Source: Magnetospirillum sp. 15-1 (GTDB lineage Bacteria; Pseudomonadota; Alphaproteobacteria; Rhodospirillales; Magnetospirillaceae). From it: DNA of 64,000 bases. Made by a program: the position numbers and the translations under genes. A model generated the notes under the pieces. The model did no database searches and had not been told where the DNA came from. It saw only the letters and a program-made list of their open reading frames with translations. This document shows positions 1 to 7,348 of the stretch, in pieces. The stretch spans positions 196,542 to 260,541 of the forward strand of contig NZ_FXXN01000025.1 in assembly GCF_900184795.1 (NCBI RefSeq). The letters are read 5' to 3'. How positions within the stretch are numbered: position 1 is the stretch's first letter; each line of letters begins with the position of its first letter.

Positions 1-396
1 CGTGCCGCCACGCCGGAGCAGCAGCAGGAATTCATCAAGTCGTTCGAGGAGATCGTGGTCCTGACCTGGGCGACCCGCTTCAAGGATTACGGCGGCGACC
101 TGCGTCATGTGGTGACCAACGCCATGCCCGATGGCGAACGTGGCATCGTGGTGGAATCCATGGTCGAACGCGATCACCAGACACCGATCAATCTGCAGTG
201 GAAGCTGAAGAAGGGCGAGCCCGATCTCCGGGTCGTCGATCTGGTGGTCGAGGGAGCCTCCATGGCCATCACCTACCGCAACGAGTACTCGGCGGTGATT
301 CAGGCCAATGGCGGCAAGATCGACGGGTTGCTGGGTGCCATGCGCACCAAGATCGCCGAGATGCAGTCGGTCAAGGGAACCACCAAGACCAACTAG
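1..396 (+). CDS. mlaC: MlaC/Ttg2D-family phospholipid-transport substrate-binding protein, 3' part
   Basis: The reading frame is open from base 1, so the gene starts outside the window. About 131 residues of the C-terminal part are visible. The pattern FEEIVVLTWATRFKDYGG, then a beta-rich stretch with VVESMVERDHQTPINLQWKL and a VVDLVVEGASMAITYRNEY block, matches the MlaC (toluene-tolerance Ttg2D) fold. That protein is a periplasmic carrier moving phospholipids between the outer membrane and the inner-membrane MlaFEDB ABC transporter. The rest of an mla operon would be expected upstream but cannot be seen. The downstream 100 bp hold only a weak imperfect inverted repeat near 440-462. Family assignment is from recognition of the pattern; the missing N-terminus leaves some doubt. 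Confidence 0.75.
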   Translation, partial: RAATPEQQQEFIKSFEEIVVLTWATRFKDYGGDLRHVVTNAMPDGERGIVVESMVERDHQTPINLQWKLKKGEPDLRVVDLVVEGASMAITYRNEYSAVIQANGGKIDGLLGAMRTKIAEMQSVKGTTKTN

Positions 397-497
397 GGTA
401 TCTTCGCACTCAAGCTGAATCGGGACGTCGAAGAACTCTTAAGCCCGAGCGGCGCTTGAGCCCTGAAAAGGCGGAGCTTTTTCGTACAGACAGAATC

Positions 498-3400
498 CTA
501 GAACAGAGCCACCAGACTCTCGATCTGGGTGGTGGCCATGGCCGCCACCTGCGTCGCGGTGAAGCCTCCCGCCTGCGTGGCGGTCAGCGACAGAATCTGG
601 GTGGTGCTCAGCACGGCCAGACTGGTCGTGGGGATGGACCCGATCAGGGTGGCGGTCAGCCCATCGATCTGGGTGGTGGTCAACCCCGCCACGCCGGTGG
701 AACTGAGGGCGGCCAACTGAGCCGTGGTCAGCGACCCCATCTGGGCCGATGTCACCGAGCCCAACTGGGTAGTGGTCAATCCGCCGATTCCGGTCGAACT
801 CAATCCCCTGATCTGGGTGGGGGTGAGCGCCGCCACCTGGGTGGTGGTCAAGCCCTGCAACTGGGCCGTGGAGAGCGTCACCAGGGTCGTGGCGGTCAGC
901 CCGAGAACCTGGGTCGTCGACAGCGCCGCCAGCGTGACCGAGTTGAGGCCCGCGGCGGCGGTGGAGAACAAGGAGCCCAGGACGGTGGCCGTCAGGCTGC
1001 CGATCTGGGTGGTGGACAGCGCGGCCAGATCGGTGGAATCCAGCCCGCGAGCCTGGGCGCCGGAGAGGCTGGCCACCTGGGTGGTGCTCAGCGTCCCGAA
1101 CTGGGTGGTGTTGAGGCCGGAGATGCCGGTGGCGGTCAGGGCCGCCATCTGGGTGGTGGAGAGGGCTCTCACCTCGGTGGAGGTCAGTCCGCCGATCTGA
1201 GTGATGGTCAGGACGGCGATCTGGCTGGCGATCAGTCCACCGACCTGGGTGGTGGACAGGCTGGTCAGGGCCGTGGTGGTCAGCGCCTGGATGGCGGTGG
1301 CGCTGATCCTGGACAACTGGGTGGTGGACAGCGCCGACATCTGGGTCGATGTCAGGGCGGTTACCGCCGTGGAGCTTAGCTGGGCGATGCCGGTGGTGGT
1401 GAAGGCGCCGATGGCCGTGGTGGTGATGCCGGCCAACTGAGTGGTGGTGAGCGCCGTCACGCTGCCCAGGGACAGCCCGGCCGCCTGGGTGGTGGACAAG
1501 GCCGCCAGGGTGGTGGTGGACAGGCCACGGACCTGGGTGGGGCTCAGTGCGGCCATCTGGGTGGTGCCGAGCGCCCCCAGTTGCGTGGTGCTGAGCGCTT
1601 CCAGATTGGTGACGGACAGGGCGCGCATCTGGGTCGCCGTCAGGGCCGCGATATCGGTGGAGGGCAGTGCATTCACCAGGGTGGAGCTCAGCCCCGACAA
1701 TTGAAGGGCGACCAGCCCGCCGATCTGGGTGGTGGTCAGGGCCGTCAGGCTGGTGGTGGATAGCCCGTTGAGCTGGGTGGCGGTCAGGCCGGCAACCAGG
1801 GTGGCCGTCAGGCCGCCCATCTGGGTGATGGACAGCGCGCTCAGCCCGGTGGTGGTCAGGCCCCGCACATTGGCGGCAGTGATCGACGCCAGTTGGGTGG
1901 TGCTCAGTTGCCCGACCTGGCTGGTGGTCAGGGCGCCGATGCCGGACGCGCTCAGTGCGGCGATGGCGGTGGAGGACAGGCCGCCGACCTGGGTGGTGGT
2001 CAGCGTGGCGAGCTTGGTGGTGGCGAGCTGGGCGATCGCCGTGGGCTTCAGGCTGCTGATCTGGGTGGTGGACATGGCCACCAGGCCGGTGGTGGTGATC
2101 GCCGTCACCTGGGTGATGGACAGCGCGCCCACCTGGGTGGTGGTCAGCGCGGTCAGGCCCGTGGTGTCCAGGGCGCCGACCTGGGTGGAGGTCAGCCGTC
2201 CCACCTGGGTGGCGGTCAGGGCGGTCAACTGGGTGGTCGATACGCCGTTCAACTGGGTGGAGGTCAGTGCGGCCAGACCGGTCACGGACATGCCGGCCAC
2301 CTGGGTCGTGGCGAGGGTGGCCAGGGCGGTGGTCGAGAGGCCGGGCACCTGGGCGGTGGTCAGCGCCATCAGCTGGAATGCGGCAATACCGCTGATCTGG
2401 GTGGTGGACAGGGAGGCCAGATCGGTGCTGCTGAGCGCGGCGAAGGCCAGGGCGGCGAATCCGCCAATCTGGGTCGGGGCCAGCGCTCCCAGTTGGGTGG
2501 TGCTGAGCGCCGCCGTCGCCGTGGCGCTCAGGCCGGCCAACTGGCCGGTGGAGAGTTGGACCAGATCGGTGGTATCGAGCGCCGCCATCTGCTTCGAGGT
2601 CAGCGCCGCGACCTGAGTGACGGTCAGGCCGCGGACCTGCGTGGTGGACAGTGCCGAGATGGTGGTAGTGAACAGGCCGCCGATCTGGGACGCGGTCAGT
2701 GCCGCCAGTTGGGTGGTGGAGAACCCCCCGACCTGCGTGGTGCCGAGGGCGGCGATGTCCGTCGCCTCCAGCCCGGTCATCTGCATGGTGGTCAGCGCCG
2801 CGAGGTCGGTGGTGGTCAATCCCGCCAGTCCCGAGGACGACAGCGCCGCGACCTGCAGTACGCTGAGGCTGCGCAACTGGGTGGTGGTCAGCGCGTCGAG
2901 GGTGGTGGTGCCGAGGCCGTTGACCTGGGTGGTGGACAGTCCGGCGACCTGGGTGGTGGACAGCCCGGCGACCTGGGTGGTGGTAAACACCCCCAATTGC
3001 GTGGCCGAAAATCCCCGCACCTGGGTGGCGTTCAGCCCGGCCATCTGGGTGGTGGTCAGGGAGGTCAGTTGGGTGGAGGTCAAGCCCACCAGAACGGCCG
3101 AGGCCAGTCCGCTCAACTGGGTGGTGGTCAACGTCGTCAGGCTGGTGGTGGACAGCGCGCCCAACTGGGCCGAGGTCAGGCTGCTTATCTGGGCGGCGGT
3201 CAGGCCGTTCAACTGCGTCGTCGAAAGCGCGGCCATGTCGGTGGTGCTCAACCCGCGCATCTGGCTGATGCTGAGGCGATTGATCTGGGTGGAGCTCAAC
3301 GCCGACAACTGAGTGGTGCTCAGTCCGGCCACCTGGGTCAGGGTCAGGCCGCCCATCTGGGTGACCGACAGGGCCGCCACCTGGGTGGTGGAAACCGCCC

Positions 3401-4868
3401 CGATCTGCGTCGTGCTCAGCCCCGCGATGCCGGCGGCGGTCAGGCCGCTCAACTGGGTGGTGGACAGCGCCGCCACGTCGGTGGTGGTCAGGCCCGCCAT
3501 CTGGACGGCCGTCAGGCGCACCGTCTGGGTGGAGGTCAGCGCCGCCAACTGGGTCGTGGTGACCGCCGCCAGTTGGGTGGTGGTCAACTGCGGCACCTGG
3601 GTGATGCTCAGTCCGCCGATCTGGGTGGTGGACAGCGCCAGGACCTGGGTGGTGGACAGCGCCCGCAAGCTGGTGGCCGACAGCTGGTTCAACTGGGTGG
3701 TGTTGACGGCCGCCAGCCCCGTGGTGGTCAGTCCGCCGATCTGGGTGGCGGTCAGCATGCCGACCTGAGTGCTGATCAGGCCGCCGATCTGGGTGGTGGA
3801 CAGGGCGGCCACCTGAGTGGTGGTCAGGCCGGTCACGTTGGTGGCGGTCAGCGCCCCCAATTGCGTCGCCGTCAGGCTGGCCAACTGGGTGGTGGATATG
3901 GCTCCCAGATCGGTGCGCTCCAGCGCCGCCACCTGGGTGGTGGTCAGGGCGGCCAGATCGGTGGTCTCCATGCCGCCGACCTGGGTGGTGGTCAGGGCGG
4001 CGATCTGGGCGACGGACAGGGCCACCACCTGGGTGGAGGTCAGATTCGCCACCACCGTGGTCGTCAGGGTCCGGACCTGGGTGACGGTCAGTCCGCCGAT
4101 CTGGGTGGCGGTCAAGGCTCCCAACCGGGTGGTGTCCAGCGCCGCCGCCTGGGTCGAGCTCAGTCCCTTGATCTGAGTGGCCGTCAACCGGGCCAGCTGG
4201 GTGGAGCTCAGCGAGGTCAGCTGGGTGGTGGAAAGGCCGGCCACGCCGGCCGAGGAAAATCCGGTGACCTGGGTGGTGGACAGGTCGCCCAGTTGCGCCG
4301 TGGTCAAGCCGCTGATCTGGGTCGCGTTCAGCATGCCCAGATGGGTGACGGTCAGGCCGGCCATCTGGGTGGTGGTGATGGCGTTCAACTGGGTGGAGGT
4401 CATGCCGCGCATCTGGCTTGCCGTCAGCGCCGCCAGTTGCGACGAAGCCAGAACGGCTATCTGCGTGGTGTTCAGCGCCCCGACCTCGGTGACGGTCAAT
4501 CCCCGGATCTGCTGGGTGGACAGCACCGCGATCTCGGCGGCGTCGAAGGCATCGACCTGGGCGGCGCTCAGGACCGCCAACTGGGTGGCGGAAAAACCCA
4601 TCTGCGTCGGACCCAGCGCCTGAATCTGGGTCGTGGTCAGCGCCGCCGTCTGGGTGGTGCCCAACTGGCCGACCTGGGTGGAGGAGAGCGACTGGATGCC
4701 GGTGACGGAGAAGGCCCGGACCTGGGTGGCGTTGAGCGCCGAGAGCGAGGTCGACGACAACGACTGCACCGCCGTGACCGTAAGTCCGGCAATCTGAGTG
4801 GCGGTGAGAAACGAGATGGACGACACCACGGCGCAGCGGTTCCAGTTCGGGAGAGCTGTAACCTTCAC
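498..4868 (-). CDS. Giant octapeptide-repeat protein of unknown function
   Basis: The protein is 1456 residues. After about 20 N-terminal residues it is an almost unbroken series of an eight-residue unit, consensus [ST]-T-Q-[VIL]-x-x-L-[ST] (for example TTQVAALS, TTQIGGLS), roughly 175-180 copies. There is no visible signal peptide, transmembrane segment, cell-wall anchor or catalytic domain, and cysteine and aromatic residues are nearly absent. The start is a GTG at 4868; the frame stays open upstream but shows no better start. All other frames are also long-open because the underlying 24-bp DNA repeat lacks stops; I chose this frame for its regular amphipathic pattern. The S/T-x-x-Q spacing resembles a helix N-capping box, so a solenoid of very short helices is possible (inference); a Thr-rich beta-solenoid is the alternative. 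An IS481 remnant lies just upstream, so the native promoter or N-terminus may be lost. Confidence 0.75.
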   Translation of the reverse strand: MKVTALPNWNRCAVVSSISFLTATQIAGLTVTAVQSLSSTSLSALNATQVRAFSVTGIQSLSSTQVGQLGTTQTAALTTTQIQALGPTQMGFSATQLAVLSAAQVDAFDAAEIAVLSTQQIRGLTVTEVGALNTTQIAVLASSQLAALTASQMRGMTSTQLNAITTTQMAGLTVTHLGMLNATQISGLTTAQLGDLSTTQVTGFSSAGVAGLSTTQLTSLSSTQLARLTATQIKGLSSTQAAALDTTRLGALTATQIGGLTVTQVRTLTTTVVANLTSTQVVALSVAQIAALTTTQVGGMETTDLAALTTTQVAALERTDLGAISTTQLASLTATQLGALTATNVTGLTTTQVAALSTTQIGGLISTQVGMLTATQIGGLTTTGLAAVNTTQLNQLSATSLRALSTTQVLALSTTQIGGLSITQVPQLTTTQLAAVTTTQLAALTSTQTVRLTAVQMAGLTTTDVAALSTTQLSGLTAAGIAGLSTTQIGAVSTTQVAALSVTQMGGLTLTQVAGLSTTQLSALSSTQINRLSISQMRGLSTTDMAALSTTQLNGLTAAQISSLTSAQLGALSTTSLTTLTTTQLSGLASAVLVGLTSTQLTSLTTTQMAGLNATQVRGFSATQLGVFTTTQVAGLSTTQVAGLSTTQVNGLGTTTLDALTTTQLRSLSVLQVAALSSSGLAGLTTTDLAALTTMQMTGLEATDIAALGTTQVGGFSTTQLAALTASQIGGLFTTTISALSTTQVRGLTVTQVAALTSKQMAALDTTDLVQLSTGQLAGLSATATAALSTTQLGALAPTQIGGFAALAFAALSSTDLASLSTTQISGIAAFQLMALTTAQVPGLSTTALATLATTQVAGMSVTGLAALTSTQLNGVSTTQLTALTATQVGRLTSTQVGALDTTGLTALTTTQVGALSITQVTAITTTGLVAMSTTQISSLKPTAIAQLATTKLATLTTTQVGGLSSTAIAALSASGIGALTTSQVGQLSTTQLASITAANVRGLTTTGLSALSITQMGGLTATLVAGLTATQLNGLSTTSLTALTTTQIGGLVALQLSGLSSTLVNALPSTDIAALTATQMRALSVTNLEALSTTQLGALGTTQMAALSPTQVRGLSTTTLAALSTTQAAGLSLGSVTALTTTQLAGITTTAIGAFTTTGIAQLSSTAVTALTSTQMSALSTTQLSRISATAIQALTTTALTSLSTTQVGGLIASQIAVLTITQIGGLTSTEVRALSTTQMAALTATGISGLNTTQFGTLSTTQVASLSGAQARGLDSTDLAALSTTQIGSLTATVLGSLFSTAAAGLNSVTLAALSTTQVLGLTATTLVTLSTAQLQGLTTTQVAALTPTQIRGLSSTGIGGLTTTQLGSVTSAQMGSLTTAQLAALSSTGVAGLTTTQIDGLTATLIGSIPTTSLAVLSTTQILSLTATQAGGFTATQVAAMATTQIESLVALF
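501..4811. repeat. 24-bp tandem coding repeat array
   Basis: On the plus strand the same 24-base phrase recurs with substitutions but almost no length change, with a core such as CTGGGTGGTGGTCAG every 24 bases. It encodes the octapeptide on the minus strand. The array is diverged at synonymous and non-synonymous positions, so it is not a recent expansion, and the strict multiple-of-24 phase indicates selection for the protein register. Confidence 0.85.
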
Positions 4869-4917
4869 CCAATAGCAGGTGTGGTCATAACGCCGGGTTA
4901 ACGCGGCGCGGGAATCG

Positions 4918-4951
4918 AAAGGACCCGGTCGCGTCTGCGACCGGGTCCTTT
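4918..4951. terminator. Strong bidirectional hairpin
   Basis: A perfect 12-bp stem (GGACCCGGTCGC, 4921-4932, with its complement 4937-4948) has a four-base loop and is flanked by AAA and TTT, giving a terminator-like structure readable on both strands. It sits between the octapeptide-repeat gene and the IS481 remnant, upstream of the former. Its presence 50 bases upstream of a start codon is odd and suggests it arrived with mobile DNA or belonged to a lost neighbour. Confidence 0.6.
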
Positions 4952-4957
4952 GATTTT

Positions 4958-5218
4958 GGTGGAGCCGACGGTCAAGTTGAGCGGATGAACCGCACCATCA
5001 AGGGCGCCACCGTCAAACGCTATCACTACGATGACCACGCACAGATGCGTGCCCACCTTGGCGACTTCGTCATGGCCTACAATTTTGCCAGGCGGCTCAA
5101 AACCCTGAAGGGCCTCACGCCCTACGAATACATCTGCAGAATCTGGGCAGCCGAGCCTGAACGCTTCAGACTCGATCCGATCCATCAAATGCCGGGACTA
5201 AACACCCTAGAGTCTGTC
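4958..5218 (+). pseudogene. IS481-family transposase, C-terminal remnant
   Basis: The frame reads GQVERMNRTIKGATVKRYHY, then an AYNFARRLKTLKGLTPYEYI block and a terminal IHQMPGLNT. This is the very conserved C-terminus of IS481-family (rve, DDE) transposases. Only about 85 residues remain; the N-terminal helix-turn-helix and the first catalytic aspartates are missing. The frame runs on a few codons into the terminal repeat of the adjacent IS630 element. It is a dead fragment; its left break lies next to the 4918-4951 hairpin. Confidence 0.85.
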
Positions 5219-6262
5219 TGACTTAGATTGAAGCATACCCTGCGTGCCGCAGATATGCGGCGCACTCCTGCGGAGGGAAAGCGTCCAGGAGTTTACCGAC
5301 GCGCCTCCATGTGGTTTCGATGGTTCGTTCGTCAGCCTTTCGGACGAGGGTCTTGAGTTTGGCGAACATCATCTCGATGGGATTGAGATCGGGGCTGTAG
5401 GGCGGCAGGAAGAGCAGATGAGCACCGACCTTGCGAATGGCTTGGCGTGCCGGCTTTCCTTTGTGGCTTCCCAGATTATCGAGGATGACGACGTCACCGG
5501 GTTCCAGGGCCGGTGCCAAGGATTGCTCCACCCAGGCGGTGAAGGTCGCCCCATTGATGGGGCCGTCGAGGACCAGGGGAGCGATGATCCGGTCATGGCG
5601 CAGGCCCGCCAGGAAGGTCAGGGTTTTCCAGTGGCCGTGGGGAACCTTGGCCAGGAGGGCCTCTCCCCGAGGGCTCCATCCGCGCAGACGCGTCATGTTG
5701 GTCTTGACCCAGGTCTCATCGATAAAGACCAGGCGCGAGGGATCAAGCCTGTGTTGATGGGTTTTCCAGCGATGGCGCAGCCGCGCTACCCTCGGCCCAT
5801 CCTGTTCCTTGGCCATCAGCGTTTTTTTTGAAGCTCAAGCCCAGACCACGGACGAAACGCCAGACGGTATCGTGGGTGACGACGACACCCCGCTCGGCCA
5901 GTTCTGCCGCCAGAGCCCGCATGGTCAGGTCCTTCTTCTCGGCCAGCCGGGATTGTATCCAATCGGCGGTCTCTCCGCTCAGCAAAGTGGGCGGCGATGC
6001 CCGCCCATCTTGCTGGGCTGAAGACCGCGCCCGGATCGCCACTTCTGGCCGATCCGAACCGCCGTCGCCACCGAAACCCCAAAGCGCTTCGCTGCCGAGC
6101 GTGTCGTCTCGCCTGAATTCAGGGCTGCGGCTATCCGCTGCCGAAGGTCTTGCGAAAGAGGTCCTGCCATCCCTGCTGGCCTCCTATCCAGCCAGCAGTT
6201 TGAATCACATTCTCGGCCCCAGGGGAATCCCAATTCCGATTCCGCTTAACTCAGACTGACTC
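5210..6262 (-). mobile_element. IS630-family insertion sequence
   Basis: The 1053-bp element is bounded by imperfect inverted repeats: left end GAGTCTGTCTGACTTA (5210-) and right end, read on the minus strand, GAGTCAGTCTGAGTTA (from 6262). Each end is flanked by a TA dinucleotide (5208-5209 and 6263-6264), the target duplication typical of IS630/Tc1-mariner elements. It carries one leftward transposase gene split over several frames. The left neighbour is an IS481 remnant and the right neighbour an unrelated membrane-protein pseudogene, so the element sits on a rearrangement junction. Confidence 0.88.
5223..6170 (-). pseudogene. IS630-family transposase in three reading frames
   Basis: The product would be about 315 residues. 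The first part (6170 to about 5985) carries the helix-turn-helix with SQDLRQRIAAALNSGETTRS and SAAKRFGVSVATAVR. The middle part contains SGETADWIQSRLAEKK and the winged-helix segment ending GLGLSFKK. The DDE_3 catalytic domain (5816-5223) has FIDETW, then ILDNLGSHKG, then YSPDLNPIEMMFAKLK, supplying the D, D and E. A frame change lies near 5990 and a second at a run of eight A (minus strand, 5821-5828). The A-run is the kind of slippery site used for programmed frameshifting in this family; the first shift has no such signal and looks like a true or sequencing indel. Start ATG at 6170 was chosen from the conserved MAGPLSQDLR beginning. Confidence 0.8.
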
Positions 6263-6264
6263 TA

Positions 6265-7330
6265 GCAGCGCGGCCCCGCTCAGCGGCAGCTTGAACGCCA
6301 GGGCATAGGCCCCCATGCCGGCCAGCATGCGCCGGGCGGTCTCCAATGCCGCATCCAGGGCGTTCCAGTCGGCCAGGGTGGCCAGGGGGTTGCTGGCGCA
6401 ATTTCCCGCCCCGGCCACCGGGACTAGGCCGCGCCAAGCCAGCATCACCGCCACCAGCGGCCCCAGCAGGGCCAGGGCCGGTCCCGGGCGGCGCAGACGG
6501 GGATCAGCGATCATCAGCGCCAGGGCCCCCACCGCCAGGGCCGGGGCCAAAGCCGCCCCGGTAGCCTTTGATCAGGTAGGACATGCCGGCGGCGATCAAG
6601 GCCCCATCGAGGCCACGGCCGGCCCGTACCAGTAGCAGCAGCATCGCGGCGATCAGATAGATCTGCGGCTTTTCCACCAGCATCAGCTGGGGCACCAGGG
6701 TCCAGGCCGCTTCCAGCCCCAGCAGCCCGAGGATAGTGGCCCAGCCGGCGAGTCCGGCGGCACCCGCCCCCGCTCCCCGCCCGCGCAGGGTTTCGGCCAG
6801 CATCTCCCAGATCAGCCCCATCAGCACCGCGTGCAGGACGACGAAGGGGGCCAGCGAGCGGCCCGGCTCGAACTGCCCGAAAAGCAGATTGGGAAAGGCC
6901 AGCAACGCCGGCAGGCCCTGGGTGTAGCCCATGCCCACCCAGGTGGAGTCCTCCGACAGGAACCCATCCTCGAGAAAGGCCTCGTGCGGCTAGGTCAGCC
7001 AGGCAGAAAATTCATCCCACGAATGGACCCGATAGACGAAGTCCCCGCGCCATCCGGCCAGGAGCGCCACCGTCAGGGGCAGCAGCACGGCCGGAGGCGC
7101 CACAGATCCGCTCCGGGCCGCCGGTGGGCCAATCCCGCCAGAGTGGGAACCAGCAAGCCCCAGGCCAGGACCCGCAAGCCCAACCCCAGGGCCATATTAC
7201 CCACCAGCAGAACGGCCGGAATGGTCATGATACCCAGCATCAGGCGGGTACCGGGTGACGGGATATGCCACCACGCCCCCAACCCCAGACCGACGGACAG
7301 GCAAAGAAGCAGGGAAACGCTCAGGCCCAA
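6265..7330 (-). pseudogene. Decayed polytopic membrane protein, GT-C-like
   Basis: Three leftward frames carry consecutive hydrophobic pieces of one protein: 7330 to about 7105 (several transmembrane helices, LLCLSVGLGLGAWWHIPSPG), then about 7105-6545 (WRGDFVYRVHSWDEFSAW followed by GMGYTQGLPALLAFPNLLFG) and 6550-6265. Interruptions are a frameshift near 7105, an in-frame TAG near 6993 and a frameshift near 6545; the 3' end is cut by the IS630 element after LPLSGAALLES. The DEFSAW...GYTQGLP layout resembles GT-C-type membrane glycosyltransferases that often accompany carbamoyltransferase/SxtJ genes, but the family call is tentative. A TTG at 7330 is the likely start, close behind the carbamoyltransferase stop, so it was probably the last gene of that operon. 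Confidence 0.6.
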
Positions 7331-7348
7331 GCCCCGTCCTCCCCGAGA

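Noticed and set aside
440-462. Terminator after the MlaC-like gene
   Set aside because: Imperfect seven-bp stem with a long loop and no T-run.
498-4868. Possible CRISPR array from regular repeat spacing
   Set aside because: The period is 24 bp without unique spacers, it is coding, and no cas genes are near.
439-4901. Long minus frame rich in His/Pro/Asp and plus frames rich in LGGGQ
   Set aside because: They are shadows of the 24-bp coding repeat; composition is low-complexity and unlike folded proteins, while the octapeptide frame shows a regular hydrophobic pattern.
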